A DNA stretch of 64,000 nucleotides from Actinoplanes missouriensis 431 (GCF_000284295.1 NC_017093.1:4836001-4900000); one strand, 5' to 3'. Shown: positions 49,506 through 58,987, numbered from the stretch's first letter. The notes: a model not told the origin generated them from the letters alone. Made by a program: numbers and translations.

Positions 49506-50929
49506 GACTTTACCAGCCATCCCCGAGGGTGACCTTCGCGGTGCTGGCCGCGGCGGCTGCCGCGTTCTCCCTGATGCAGTCCCTGGTGACCCCGGTGCTG
49601 CCGACCATCCAGCAGGACCTGCACACCAGCACGGCGACCGTCACCTGGGTGCTCACCGCCTGGCTGCTCGCCGCCTCGGTGGCCACCCCGCTGATGGGCC
49701 GCATCGCCGACGGCATCGGCAAGGACCGCACCCTGATCGTCGCGCTCGCCGCCATCGCCGCCGGCTGCCTGGTCGCCGCGGTCGCGCCGTCGATCGGCGT
49801 GCTGATCGGCGCCCGGGTGCTGCAGGGCCTCGGCGGCGCGGTCTTCCCGATCTCGTTCGGGATCCTGCGCGACGAGTTCCCGCCGGCCCGGCTCGCCTCC
49901 GCGCTCGGTGTGCTCTCCGCGGTCATCGCGACCGGCAGCGGCCTCGGCATCGTGCTGGCCGGCCCGATCGTCGGCGTGCTCGACTGGCGCTGGCTGTTCT
50001 GGATCCCGATGGCCGTGGTCACGGTCGTCGCGGTGGTCGCCTGGCGGGTCGTCCCGGTCTCCCCGCGGCACGGCGACGGCCGGATCAACTGGCTCTCCGC
50101 CACCCTGCTCGCCGGCTGGCTCGTCGCGCTGCTGCTGCCGCTCAGCATGGGACGGTCGTGGGGCTGGTCCTCCCCCCGTACCCTCGCGATTTTTGCCGTT
50201 GCTCTTGTTCTTGCGGCCGCCTGGTTCGTCGCGGAGCTCCGCGCGCGGGAGCCGCTGATCGACATGCGGATGATGCGGCTGCCGTCGGTCTGGACCACCA
50301 ACCTGGTCGCGCTGTTGTTCGGGGCCGCGATGTTCGGTGTGTTCGCCTTCCTGCCGCAGTTGCTGCAGGTGCCGGCGTCCACCGGGTACGGGTTCGGGAT
50401 GAGTGTCACCGGCGCCGGTCTGCTGATGCTCCCGCTGATGGTGGCGATGGCGGTCTTCGGCTCGCTGAGCGGCCCGCTCGCGCGCTGGGTGAGCAACAAG
50501 GCGCAGCTGTTGTGGGGTTCCGCCATGGGCACGACGGCCTGCCTGAGCCTGGCCCTCGCGCACAGTCAGAAGTGGGCCGTCGCGGTCGCCGCCGGAGTGT
50601 TCGGCATCGGTCTCGGCCTGATCTACTCCTCGATGATCAACCTGATCGTGCAGAGCGTCCCGGCACACCAGACCGGCGCCGCCAGCGGCATGAACACCAA
50701 CATCCGGACGATCGGCGCCGCCGTCGGCACGGCGGTCGTCAGCACCGTCGTGACCGGACACCTCCAGCCGAGCGGGCTGCCGGCCGAGTCCGGCTACACG
50801 ATGGCCTTCCTGCTGCTCGCGGTGGCCAGTGCGGCCGCCTTCGCGGTGGCGCTGCTGGTGCCGTCCGGCCGGCGCGCCCCGGCGCCCGCCCCGGTGACGC
50901 TGCCGGAGCTCAGCCCGGTCGAGGTCTAG
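49499..50929 (+). CDS. MFS drug exporter (DHA2, 14-helix)
   Basis: A 476-residue major facilitator of the EmrB/QacA type with about 14 membrane helices. Motif A-like GRIADGIGKDRTLIV lies after helix 2, and the antiporter motif C-like LGIVLAGPIVG in helix 5. It opens MPRLYQPSPRVTFAV. A proton-driven efflux pump for hydrophobic compounds is likely. The start codon lies within a TetR palindrome and no separate ribosome site stands clear of it, so transcripts may be leaderless or nearly so (inference). Confidence 0.92.
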   Translation: MPRLYQPSPRVTFAVLAAAAAAFSLMQSLVTPVLPTIQQDLHTSTATVTWVLTAWLLAASVATPLMGRIADGIGKDRTLIVALAAIAAGCLVAAVAPSIGVLIGARVLQGLGGAVFPISFGILRDEFPPARLASALGVLSAVIATGSGLGIVLAGPIVGVLDWRWLFWIPMAVVTVVAVVAWRVVPVSPRHGDGRINWLSATLLAGWLVALLLPLSMGRSWGWSSPRTLAIFAVALVLAAAWFVAELRAREPLIDMRMMRLPSVWTTNLVALLFGAAMFGVFAFLPQLLQVPASTGYGFGMSVTGAGLLMLPLMVAMAVFGSLSGPLARWVSNKAQLLWGSAMGTTACLSLALAHSQKWAVAVAAGVFGIGLGLIYSSMINLIVQSVPAHQTGAASGMNTNIRTIGAAVGTAVVSTVVTGHLQPSGLPAESGYTMAFLLLAVASAAAFAVALLVPSGRRAPAPAPVTLPELSPVEV

Positions 50930-50982
50930 TTTCACCCGGTGCGAATGATGTGCCGCCGAGCCCCGTGGGTGACCGTGGGCAC

Positions 50983-52815
50983 ATGTCGAAGCCGGCCAGC
51001 AGCACCATCGAGGCGCAGCACGAACACCTCCTGAAGGCACTGCCCTTCTCGGACCAGCAGGACTTCACCGACGCCCGGCGCGGCCTGATCGCCGCGCCGG
51101 ATCGCGTCGTGGTTCCCGACGCCGGCTGGGACAGCGGGCGGTACACGTTCCTCGCCGGGGAGGCCCCGGTCACGGTCAATCCCAGCCTGTGGCGGCAGTC
51201 CCAGCTCACCGCCATCCACGGCCTCTTCGAGGTGGTGCCGGGGATCTACCAGGTCCGGGGGTACGACCTCGCGAACGTCACATTCATCGAGGGCGACCGC
51301 GGCGTGATCGTGGTCGATCCGCTGATCTCGGCGCAGACCGCGGCCGCCGCCCTGGCGCTGTACCGGGAGAACCGCGGCGACCGCCCGGTCACCGGCCTGA
51401 TCTACACGCACTCGCACGTCGACCACTTCGGCGGCGCCCGCGGGATCCTCCCCGGCGACCAGGCGAGCGGCGTGCCGGTGCTCGCGCCGGCCGGTTTCAT
51501 CGAGCACACCGTCAGCGAGAACGTCTACGCCGGCCCGGCGATGGCCCGGCGAGCCTCCTTCATGTACGGGGCGGCCCTGCCGACCGGCCCGTCCGGTCAG
51601 GTCGGGGCCGGACTGGGCCAGACCAACTCCACCGGCACGGTCACGCTGATCCCGCCGACCGTGTCGATCCGGCACACCGGGGAGCGGGCGACCGTCGACG
51701 GCGTGCGGATGGTCTTCCAGATGGCGCCGGGCAGCGAGGCCCCCGCCGAGATGCACCTCTACCTTCCCGACCACCGGGCGTTCTGCGTGGCCGAGAACGC
51801 CACCCACACCCTGCACAACGTGCTGACGCTGCGCGGCGCCGAGGTTCGCGACCCGCGCGCCTGGGCCGGGTACATCTCCGAGTCGATCGAGCTGTTCGGC
51901 GCGGAACTGGAGGTGGTGTTCGCCTCGCACCACTGGCCGACGTGGGGACGGCAGCAGGCCGTGGAGTTCCTGCGCCGGCAGCGCGACCTCTACGCGTACC
52001 TGCACGACCAGACCGTCCGGATGATCAACGCGGGGCTGACCGGGCCGGAGATCGCCGAGACCTTCCAGCTGCCGCCGGCGCTCGAGCAGGCCTGGCACAC
52101 CCGTGGCTACTACGGGTCGGTCAGCCACAACGTGAAGGCCGTCTACCAGCGCTATCTCGGCTGGTACGACGGCAACCCGGCCCGGCTGTGGCCGCACCCG
52201 CCGGTGGAGGCGGGCCGGCGGTACGTCGAGTTCATGGGCGGCGCGGACGCGGTCGTCGCGAAGGCCCGGGCGTCCTACGCGGCCGGTGACTTCCGCTGGG
52301 TGGCGGAGGTGCTCAACCACGTCGTCTTCGCGGTGCCCGATCACGCGGGCGCCCGGGACCTGCTCGCGGACGCGTACGAGCAGCTCGGCTACGGCTCCGA
52401 GAACGGCACGTGGCGATGCGTCTACCTGTCCGGCGCGCACGAGCTGCGGCACGGGAGCATGGGCACGCCGGCAACCGCCGCGTCTCCGGACCTGGTCGCC
52501 CAGCTCACCCCGGAGCAGCTCTTCGAATCGTTCGCGATCCGGGTCAACGGCCCGCGCTGCTGGAACGACGTGGTCACCGTCGACGTCGAGGTGACCGATC
52601 TGGACCGGCAGTACCGGCTCACCCTGCGCAACGGGGTTCTGACCCACAGCCGGGCGCCGCAGCCCGAGCCGGCGCAGGTCACCGTGCGCCTGACCAGCGC
52701 CGAACTGCCGGCCCTCGCCGCCGCGACGGATGTCCGGGGTGACGCCGGGGCCCTGCGGCTGCTGTCCGGCGCGCTGGACGCGCCGGACACGGACTTCGCC
52801 ATCGTCACACCGTGA
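50983..52815 (+). CDS. alkyl/aryl-sulfatase (SdsA1-like metallo-beta-lactamase fold)
   Basis: A 610-residue sulfatase related to SdsA1/BDS1, which hydrolyse alkyl sulfates such as SDS. The N-terminal catalytic metallo-beta-lactamase domain has THSHVDHFGG near 145 and further ligands in EMHLYLPDH and ENATHTLHN. A dimerisation domain and a C-terminal SCP2-like lipid-binding domain (about 490-610) follow. No signal peptide is seen, although SdsA1 itself is secreted. It lies 53 bases after the MFS gene; co-transcription is possible. Confidence 0.9.
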   Translation: MSKPASSTIEAQHEHLLKALPFSDQQDFTDARRGLIAAPDRVVVPDAGWDSGRYTFLAGEAPVTVNPSLWRQSQLTAIHGLFEVVPGIYQVRGYDLANVTFIEGDRGVIVVDPLISAQTAAAALALYRENRGDRPVTGLIYTHSHVDHFGGARGILPGDQASGVPVLAPAGFIEHTVSENVYAGPAMARRASFMYGAALPTGPSGQVGAGLGQTNSTGTVTLIPPTVSIRHTGERATVDGVRMVFQMAPGSEAPAEMHLYLPDHRAFCVAENATHTLHNVLTLRGAEVRDPRAWAGYISESIELFGAELEVVFASHHWPTWGRQQAVEFLRRQRDLYAYLHDQTVRMINAGLTGPEIAETFQLPPALEQAWHTRGYYGSVSHNVKAVYQRYLGWYDGNPARLWPHPPVEAGRRYVEFMGGADAVVAKARASYAAGDFRWVAEVLNHVVFAVPDHAGARDLLADAYEQLGYGSENGTWRCVYLSGAHELRHGSMGTPATAASPDLVAQLTPEQLFESFAIRVNGPRCWNDVVTVDVEVTDLDRQYRLTLRNGVLTHSRAPQPEPAQVTVRLTSAELPALAAATDVRGDAGALRLLSGALDAPDTDFAIVTP

Positions 52816-52843
52816 CCGCGTTTTCGCAGCTCACGGCCAGGAT

Positions 52844-54211
52844 ATGAAAGGATCCATGTTGAAGCACCCCAGGAGCGAACGGCCGGCGCCGGAAGTCCTC
52901 GCGACGGCTGATGTGACGATCCCCCGGCACGAGTTGCCGGCCGGGGAGATGACGCCGGACGACGCGTACCAGATCGTCCACGACGAGCTGATGCTCGACG
53001 GCAACGCCCGTCTCAACGCGGCCACCTTCGTCACGACGTGGATGGAACCGCAGGCCGACCGCCTGATGGCGGAGTGCTTCGACAAAAACATGATCGACAA
53101 GGACGAGTACCCGCAGACCGCCGAGATCGAGGCGCGGTGCGTGAACATCCTGAGCCGGCTCTGGCACGCCCCGGACGCGCGGCAGGCCACCGGGTGCTCG
53201 ACGACCGGGTCCAGCGAGGCCGCGATGCTCGGCGGTCTGGCCCTCAAGCGCCGGTGGCAGCGGCAGGGCCGGACCGGACGGCCCAACCTGGTGATGGGGA
53301 TCAACGTCCAGGTCTGCTGGGAGAAGTTCGCCAACTACTGGGACGTGGAGATGCGGCTCGTCCCGATGGACGGGGACCGTTACCACCTCTCCGCCGAGGA
53401 GGCGGTGGCGCTCTGCGACGAGAACACGATCGGCGTGGTGGCGATCCTCGGCTCGACGTTCGACGGGTCCTACGAGCCGGTCGCGGAGATCTGCGCGGCC
53501 CTGGACGCCTTCCAGGAGCGCACCGGCATCGACGTCCCGGTGCACGTCGACGCGGCCTCCGGCGGGTTCGTCGCGCCCTTCCTCGACCGGGACCTGGTCT
53601 GGGACTTCCAGCTGCCGCGGGTCTCGTCGATCAACGTCTCCGGCCACAAGTACGGCCTGGTCTACCCCGGCGTCGGCTGGATCGTCTGGCGTGACGCGCA
53701 GGCGCTGCCCGAGGATCTGATCTTCTGGGTCAACTACCTCGGAGACGACATGCCCACGTTCGCCCTGAACTTCTCCCGCCCCGGCGCGCAGGTGGTGGCC
53801 CAGTACTACAACTTCCTGCGCCTGGGATTCGCCGGATACGCCAGGGTCCAGGGGTACGCCCGGGACGTCGCCACCCGCCTCGCCGGAATGATCGCCGACC
53901 TGGGGCCGTTCGAGCTGCTCACGCGCGGCGACGAACTCCCGGTCTTCGCGTTCAAGCTGCGCGACGAGGTCACCGGCTACTCGGTCTTCGACGTCTCCGA
54001 GGCGCTGCGGGAACGCGGCTGGCAGGTGCCCGCCTACACGTTCCCGAAGAACCGCGAGGACCTGGCCGCGCTGCGCATCGTGGTCCGGCGCGGCTTCACC
54101 CACGACCTGGCCGACCTGCTCCTGGAGGATCTGCGGCGGCACGTGCAGCGCCTGGAGAAGCAGGCCGTGCCGGCCCGCGACGCCACCACCGCCACCGGCT
54201 TCCACCACTGA
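52844..54211 (+). CDS. gadB: glutamate decarboxylase
   Basis: A 455-residue PLP enzyme that converts glutamate to GABA, consuming a proton. TGSSEAAMLGGLALKRRW, HVDAASGGFVAPF and the PLP-lysine motif INVSGHKYGLVYPG (Lys269) are all present, and length fits bacterial GadA/B. Start ATG 52844 is chosen; ATG 52856 (MLKHPRSE) is equally possible because neither has a well-spaced ribosome site. No GABA antiporter gene is adjacent. The gene ends in a terminator hairpin shared with the convergent gene. Confidence 0.93.
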   Translation: MKGSMLKHPRSERPAPEVLATADVTIPRHELPAGEMTPDDAYQIVHDELMLDGNARLNAATFVTTWMEPQADRLMAECFDKNMIDKDEYPQTAEIEARCVNILSRLWHAPDARQATGCSTTGSSEAAMLGGLALKRRWQRQGRTGRPNLVMGINVQVCWEKFANYWDVEMRLVPMDGDRYHLSAEEAVALCDENTIGVVAILGSTFDGSYEPVAEICAALDAFQERTGIDVPVHVDAASGGFVAPFLDRDLVWDFQLPRVSSINVSGHKYGLVYPGVGWIVWRDAQALPEDLIFWVNYLGDDMPTFALNFSRPGAQVVAQYYNFLRLGFAGYARVQGYARDVATRLAGMIADLGPFELLTRGDELPVFAFKLRDEVTGYSVFDVSEALRERGWQVPAYTFPKNREDLAALRIVVRRGFTHDLADLLLEDLRRHVQRLEKQAVPARDATTATGFHH

Positions 54212-54219
54212 TCGGCGCG

Positions 54220-54247
54220 CTGGGGCCTTCTCGAGGACAGGCCCCAG
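54220..54247. terminator. bidirectional hairpin terminator
   Basis: CTGGGGCCT and AGGCCCCAG pair perfectly (9 bp) around a 10-base loop, between the convergent stops of the decarboxylase and the secreted dehydrogenase-like gene. Confidence 0.7.
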
Positions 54248-54251
54248 CCCG

Positions 54252-57200
54252 TCAGCGGGCCGCGACCCGCATCTCCGAGATGCTGGTCCACGGGTTGCCG
54301 GAGGTCTCCGACAGGGCGCGCAGCCTCACGTAGCGCGCGGTCCGGGCGGAGAAGCAGGCGTTCTGCTCGGCGACCACGTCCGGCCAGGTGCCGGCCGCCG
54401 CCGGGGTGCCCCAGCTGGTGCCGGTCGTCGAGGTGTAGATCTCGTAGCGTCCGATCCGGCCGTTCTTGCCGTCCTGCCGCGGGCGCTGGTAGACGCAGCT
54501 CACCGACATGTTCCGGCCCAGGTCCAGCTGGATCTCGTGCGGATGCGCGGGGTCCGGCTCGACGCCGGACCACTGGGTGTGCCAGATCGTGGCGAGGTCG
54601 TTGTCCAGCACGTTCGCCGCTTTCTGGTCCTGGGAGCCGGTCTCCTGGCTGTCCACGAACTTCACCGTCGTCGCGATCCGGGGCAACCTCGGCGCCAGGG
54701 ACACGTTGAGCTCGGCGACCGTGGTCCACGGCTGGCCGGTCACCTCGGAGAGCGCGCGAAGGCGTACATATCGACCGCTCTTGGTCGGGAAGGTGACCGC
54801 CTGCTCGTTGGCGTTGTTGGCGAACGTGCCGGTGATCTGCGCGGTGCCCCAGTTCGTGCCGTCCACCGACACGTAGATCTCGTAGCGTCCGATCCGGCCG
54901 TTCGCCACGTCCGCGCGGCCCCGGTAGAACAGGCCGTTCACGTCGTAGACGCCGCCCAGGTCGAGCTGGATCTCGTGCGGGTGCGCCGGGTCGGCGGTGC
55001 GCCACTGGGTGTGCCAGTAGGTGGCCGGGTTGCCGTCGAGCACGTTGCTCCCGGGCGACTCGGTCTCCTGCGAGTCGACCCGGCGCACGGTCATCGCCGA
55101 CTGGGCGCGCCGCTGCGGCACGAACGTCGCCATGTACGTCGTGTTCGCCGCCGGCGCGATCACCGTGTGCGTCTGGGTGCCCCCGTCCGACCAGGCCGCG
55201 AAGACCTGCGTGACCCCGCCGGCGGCCTGCGGGGTGATGCCGCTGACCGAGTTCGCCGAGCCCTGGATCACCCGCTTGGTGAACGGCGTCGTCTGCGCGG
55301 CGCCGCCGAACGCGATCTGGGTGCCGGAGGGGTTGCCGGTGAAGGTCAGATCGACGGTACGCGGATCCAGCCGCCGGGTCGTCGTGGACGACAGCCCGCC
55401 CGCGTCGGTGGCCGTCAGCACCAGCTCCAGGTAGGACGGGTACTCGTGGTCGGGCGCCGGGAACGACGCGCCCGCCACACCGGTCCACTCCTGCACGGTG
55501 TGGGTGTGGCAGTTGTCCGGCGCGTAACAGTGGTACTGCAGCAGCCGCCAGCGCAGCGCCGAGGCCGGCAGCGTCCCCTCGTTGGGGTCGGTGGCGCCGC
55601 CGCTGAACGTCATCTGCTGCCCGACCGCGAACGTGGCGCCGCCCGCCGGCGTCGCGATGGCCGCCACCGGCGGGCTGTTGCCGGACTGGATCTGCACGGT
55701 CTGCGTGTCGGACGCGTCCAGCGAGTCCACCACCCGCAGCCGGGCGGTGAACGGGCCGCCGTCGGACGGGTAGGTGTGGGTGGCGGTCGGCGTGCGCGCG
55801 TCGACCGTGCCGTCGTTGGTGAAGTCCCACTCGTACTTCAGCAGCCCGGCGTCCGCCTCGTCCGGGTCGCTGGACTGGCGGGCGTCGAAGTTCACGGTCA
55901 GCGGCGCCTCGCCGGTGGTCGGCGCGGCGGTCAGCACCGCGTTCGGCGGCTGGTTGCCGGCGAAGTAGCGGATCCGCCGGATCGTGCCGCCGGCGTCGGC
56001 GTAGTACAGCTCGCCGCCCGGCCCGATCGCCAGGTCCACCGGGTTGGCCGCGCCGGCGACGAAGGTGAGCCGGTTCGCCGCGTCCGGCACACCACCGGCC
56101 GCGGCCGGCCGCATCGCCCAGATGCAGTCCCGGGTGTAGTCGGCGAAGAACAGCGCACCCGCGTACGCCGCCGGGTAGTCCCCGCCGGACGACGGGTAGA
56201 ACGCCATGCCGGACGTGCTGGATCCGCCGGTCGGGCAGGTCTCCCCGGAGACCACCTGCGCGGAGTGCTGGTACGCGTAGTGCGGCGCGGTCACCCCGCC
56301 GGCGGTGTAGAGGTTCTCGCACAGGGTGAGGTTCGCCCCGTCGTACCCACCCTGGCGGGCGGTGCCCTCGAAGCAGGGCCAGCCGAGGTTGCGGACCGCG
56401 TTCACGTCGGGGATCCGGTTGATCTCCTCCCAGGTGTTCCAGCCGACGTCGCCGACCCAGAGTTCCCCGGTGCCGGGCCGGATCGCGAACCGGTACGGGT
56501 TGCGCATCCCGGTCGCGATCACGCGCCGGGTGTTCGCGTCGGCGGACCCGGCGCCCGGGTTGCCGGACGCGGCCTCGCCGGTGGCCGGGTCGAGGCGCAG
56601 GATCGTGCCGTCCAGGCCGGTCGGGTCGCCGCTGGTGCGCACGTCCTGGGAGCGCAGGGCGCCACCCTCCGCGGCCGGCGGCGTCATCGTGCCGCCCGGC
56701 GGGTCGGCGCACGGGTTGATCGGGCTCCCGAGCTGCCCGTAGTCCACCTGGTTGTAGCTGGCGCCGTCGCCGGAGCTGACGTAGAGCATGCCGTCCGGGC
56801 CGAAGCGCAGGTCGCCGATGGAGTGCGACGGGTACTGCTGGCACCAGTCGTGCAGCAGCGGCTGCTCGGCGCCGGTCATCACGCTGCCGTCGGCCTGCAG
56901 GCGGGAGAGCCGGGCGGTGACCACGCAGCGCCCGCCGTTGGCGCCGCCGACCGCGCCGCAGTTGTCGTTCCACACCGGGGCGGTCCGGCCGGGCGGCGCG
57001 TCGTAGGTGTAGAGCACGTAGACCCACGGCGCCGTCGGGAAGTCCGGGTGCAGGGCGAGGCCGAGCAGGCCCCGGTCGTTCTGGTTGTGCACGTTGACGC
57101 TCAGGTCCGCGAAGAGCGTCGGCGTGGTGTCGGCGATCGAGTCGAAGACCTTGATCCGGCCGGCCTTCTCGGCCACGAAGATCCGCCCGTCACGGGCGAA

Positions 57201-57359
57201 CTCGATGTTCATGGGCTGATCGAGTCCGGTCAGGACTATCTGCTCGCGGAACCCGGACGGCAGCACCGCCGCCTGGGCCGGTCCGCCGTGTGCCACACCG
57301 AGCAGGGTGGCGGCCAGAAGTGTGACGACGAATGTCGCGATTGCGCGCCGAACGGCCAC
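54252..57359 (-). CDS. secreted glucose/sorbosone dehydrogenase-like multidomain protein
   Basis: An exported protein of about 1035 residues. After a signal peptide (cleavage near GPAQA-A) comes a GSDH-type PQQ-dependent beta-propeller (about 35-420; GLDQPMNIEFARDGRIFVAE, NDRGLLGLALHPDF, MRNPYRFAIRPGTGELWVGD). A PKD domain follows (about 430-520; KYEWDFTNDGT), further beta domains, and two discoidin (F5/8 type C) modules at the C-terminus (each with DPAHPHEIQLDLG). The latter bind carbohydrate. It probably oxidises or binds polysaccharide outside the cell. Start: the GGGGGAGGA site touches ATG 57365 but is ideally spaced from GTG 57359, so the GTG is preferred. Confidence 0.88.
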   Translation of the reverse strand: MAVRRAIATFVVTLLAATLLGVAHGGPAQAAVLPSGFREQIVLTGLDQPMNIEFARDGRIFVAEKAGRIKVFDSIADTTPTLFADLSVNVHNQNDRGLLGLALHPDFPTAPWVYVLYTYDAPPGRTAPVWNDNCGAVGGANGGRCVVTARLSRLQADGSVMTGAEQPLLHDWCQQYPSHSIGDLRFGPDGMLYVSSGDGASYNQVDYGQLGSPINPCADPPGGTMTPPAAEGGALRSQDVRTSGDPTGLDGTILRLDPATGEAASGNPGAGSADANTRRVIATGMRNPYRFAIRPGTGELWVGDVGWNTWEEINRIPDVNAVRNLGWPCFEGTARQGGYDGANLTLCENLYTAGGVTAPHYAYQHSAQVVSGETCPTGGSSTSGMAFYPSSGGDYPAAYAGALFFADYTRDCIWAMRPAAAGGVPDAANRLTFVAGAANPVDLAIGPGGELYYADAGGTIRRIRYFAGNQPPNAVLTAAPTTGEAPLTVNFDARQSSDPDEADAGLLKYEWDFTNDGTVDARTPTATHTYPSDGGPFTARLRVVDSLDASDTQTVQIQSGNSPPVAAIATPAGGATFAVGQQMTFSGGATDPNEGTLPASALRWRLLQYHCYAPDNCHTHTVQEWTGVAGASFPAPDHEYPSYLELVLTATDAGGLSSTTTRRLDPRTVDLTFTGNPSGTQIAFGGAAQTTPFTKRVIQGSANSVSGITPQAAGGVTQVFAAWSDGGTQTHTVIAPAANTTYMATFVPQRRAQSAMTVRRVDSQETESPGSNVLDGNPATYWHTQWRTADPAHPHEIQLDLGGVYDVNGLFYRGRADVANGRIGRYEIYVSVDGTNWGTAQITGTFANNANEQAVTFPTKSGRYVRLRALSEVTGQPWTTVAELNVSLAPRLPRIATTVKFVDSQETGSQDQKAANVLDNDLATIWHTQWSGVEPDPAHPHEIQLDLGRNMSVSCVYQRPRQDGKNGRIGRYEIYTSTTGTSWGTPAAAGTWPDVVAEQNACFSARTARYVRLRALSETSGNPWTSISEMRVAAR

Positions 57360-57465
57360 AGCCATTCCTCCCCCGAGGCTTCGCTGCCGATGGGGGATGA
57401 CAACACACAGCGCCGAACATCGGTTTGTTTCGATCATGTTTCGTGCGCATGACGCAAAATCGGCA

Positions 57466-57482
57466 CTTTCCTAGCGGGAAAG
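57466..57482. promoter_or_regulatory. operator copy 1 for the winged-helix pair
   Basis: CTTTCCTAGCGGGAAAG, a palindrome with 6-bp arms around 5 bases, in the 5' region of the small membrane protein gene. Its left half is shared with the copy at 57491. Confidence 0.6.
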
Positions 57483-57490
57483 TTGTGCTA

Positions 57491-57507
57491 CTTTCCTATC
57501 AGGCAAG
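57491..57507. promoter_or_regulatory. operator copy 2 for the winged-helix pair
   Basis: CTTTCCTATCAGGCAAG is an imperfect palindrome sharing CTTTCCTA with copy 1, 25 bases away centre to centre. It lies 21 bases before the start codon. Confidence 0.55.
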
Positions 57508-57528
57508 TACATGCCCGAGGAGGAAGTC

Positions 57529-57996
57529 ATGAGCATCCCGCCCGTCGACGCCGAGCTCGCCCTCGCCGAGATCCACGCGCGCCGCGCGCAGGTGGTCGGC
57601 GCCAATCTCGTACCCGGATGGTTCTGGCCCGGCACCGCCGGCCTGATGCTGCTCTTCGTGCTCGCGGTCGAGTCCGGCGTCACCTGGGTCGTCGCGACAG
57701 GCACGATTCTGTACGTCTTCGGGCTCAGCGCACTGATCATCGGGGTGGTCCGGCACGCCCGCGTCCAGGTGCGGCCCGCCCTGATCGGCGTCCGCGGCGC
57801 CCTCGCCATCGCCGGGTTCGCGCTCCTGCTCGTCGCCGCCGGCGTCGGCCTGGGCTTCGCCCTCGAAGCGCTCGGCGTGCCGTTCCCGGCCACCGTCGCG
57901 CTGATCCCGGTCGCGCTCGGCCTGATCGTCGGCGGCCCCCGGCTGATGGCCTACCTGCGCCGCGTCATGCTGGCCCGCCCGCTGGCGGGGAACTGA
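57529..57996 (+). CDS. four-helix membrane protein coupled to a winged-helix regulator
   Basis: A 155-residue protein. A short helical N-terminus (DAELALAEIHARRAQVVG) is followed by four membrane helices (about 34-52, 56-75, 90-108, 115-135) and a basic tail. This layout is common for membrane partners of small PadR/HTH_34 regulators in actinobacteria. ATG 57529 is set by GAGGAGG at 5 bases. Its stop overlaps the regulator start (TGATG). Function unknown. Confidence 0.78.
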   Translation: MSIPPVDAELALAEIHARRAQVVGANLVPGWFWPGTAGLMLLFVLAVESGVTWVVATGTILYVFGLSALIIGVVRHARVQVRPALIGVRGALAIAGFALLLVAAGVGLGFALEALGVPFPATVALIPVALGLIVGGPRLMAYLRRVMLARPLAGN

Positions 57997-58304
57997 TGGC
58001 CCGCTTCGACGACCTGATCCACGCGCCGACCCGGCTCTCCCTGGTCAGCCTGCTGGCCGCCACCGACTGGGCGGACTTCCGGTTCCTGCGCGACAGCGCG
58101 GGGCTCTCCGACTCGGCGCTGTCCAAACAGCTCACCACCCTCGAGGAGGCGGGCTACGTGGAGATCCGCAAGAGCTTCGTCGGGAAGCGGCCGCGCACGT
58201 CGGCGCGGCTGACGGCGCGCGGGCACGAGGCGTTCGCCGGGCACGTGGCGGCGCTGCAGGAGATCGTCGCGCGCGCGGGGCTGGCCGTCCTCCCTCAGCC
58301 GTGA
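57996..58304 (+). CDS. winged-helix (HTH_34/ArsR-like) transcriptional regulator
   Basis: A 102-residue single-domain DNA-binding protein. HAPTRLSLVSLLAATDWADF starts the fold, and GLSDSALSKQLTTLEEAGYV is the recognition helix and turn. KSFVGKRPRTSARLTARG forms the wing. It starts one base into the stop of the membrane protein gene, so both are made together. The two CTTTCC palindromes at 57466-57507 are its likely targets (autoregulation). A hairpin terminator follows. Confidence 0.88.
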   Translation: MARFDDLIHAPTRLSLVSLLAATDWADFRFLRDSAGLSDSALSKQLTTLEEAGYVEIRKSFVGKRPRTSARLTARGHEAFAGHVAALQEIVARAGLAVLPQP

Positions 58305-58320
58305 CGGCCCGCCCCCACGC

Positions 58321-58355
58321 GTGGAGTGCGGGTGCGGATCGCACCCCCACTCCAC
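58321..58355. terminator. bidirectional hairpin terminator
   Basis: GTGGAGTGCGGGTGCG and CGCACCCCCACTCCAC pair over about 14 bases around a 3-base loop. It lies between the winged-helix gene and the convergent GNAT gene, nearer the former. Confidence 0.65.
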
Positions 58356-58474
58356 CCGCGCCGGGCTTGCGGGCAGTGGCGCGAAAGGGGCGTTACGGCC
58401 CGGCGTTGCAGGAGGTCGCCCCGGATTGCCGGGGGACGGATCGGGCTGCTTCCGGGGAGGCTCCGGCCGTACCC

Positions 58475-58966
58475 TTATCGGAATTTCTTGTGCATGACGT
58501 GCAGGCCGACCGGGCCGTGGGCGGGGTGGTCGAAGGCGTCCGGGATGGTGCCGATGATCGTGAATCCGAGGGACTGCCAGAGGGCGACGGCCGGGTTGGT
58601 GGCGACTACGGCATTGAAGACCATCGCTCGGTATCCGTCGTTGCGGGCCTCGGTGAGGACGTGTTCGGCGAGGCGGCGGCCGATGCCGCGGCCGCCGCTG
58701 GCCGGGTCGACCATGAAGCCGGCATTGGCCACCGCGGAGGCCGGGCCGCCGTAGTTGGGCTTCACATAGGCGGATGCCACCACTGTTCCGGCGTCCTCGA
58801 CGACGAAGACGCGGGCGGCCGGGTTCATCCAGAGGGCCCGGGCGGCGTCCTCGGGGGTGTCGCGGTCCCAGGTGTACGTCTCGCCGGCCGCCACGATCGT
58901 GCGCCAGAACGGCCAGATGCGCGGCCAGTCCGCCGCTACGGCATCCCTGATCTCCATGATCTTCAA
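58475..58966 (-). CDS. GNAT family N-acetyltransferase
   Basis: A 163-residue acetyltransferase. The N-terminus is IRDAVAADWPRIWPFWRTIV, the core strand VVASAYVKPNYGG, and the acetyl-CoA loop VDPASGGRGIGRRLAEHVL. The late motif ATNPAVALWQSLGFTIIG is followed by a tail typical of phosphinothricin-like or YhhY-like acetyltransferases. Target unknown. Start ATG 58966, or ATG 58957 three codons on. Probably transcribed with or just after the WD40 gene, whose stop lies 21 bases upstream. Confidence 0.87.
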   Translation of the reverse strand: MKIMEIRDAVAADWPRIWPFWRTIVAAGETYTWDRDTPEDAARALWMNPAARVFVVEDAGTVVASAYVKPNYGGPASAVANAGFMVDPASGGRGIGRRLAEHVLTEARNDGYRAMVFNAVVATNPAVALWQSLGFTIIGTIPDAFDHPAHGPVGLHVMHKKFR

Positions 58967-58987
58967 GATAGCGGGTGTGCGTCTCCG

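Noticed and set aside
54537..57452. 971-codon plus-strand frame opposite the secreted dehydrogenase-like gene
   Set aside because: Shadow of a GC-rich gene; the minus strand has a signal peptide, propeller, PKD and discoidin motifs.
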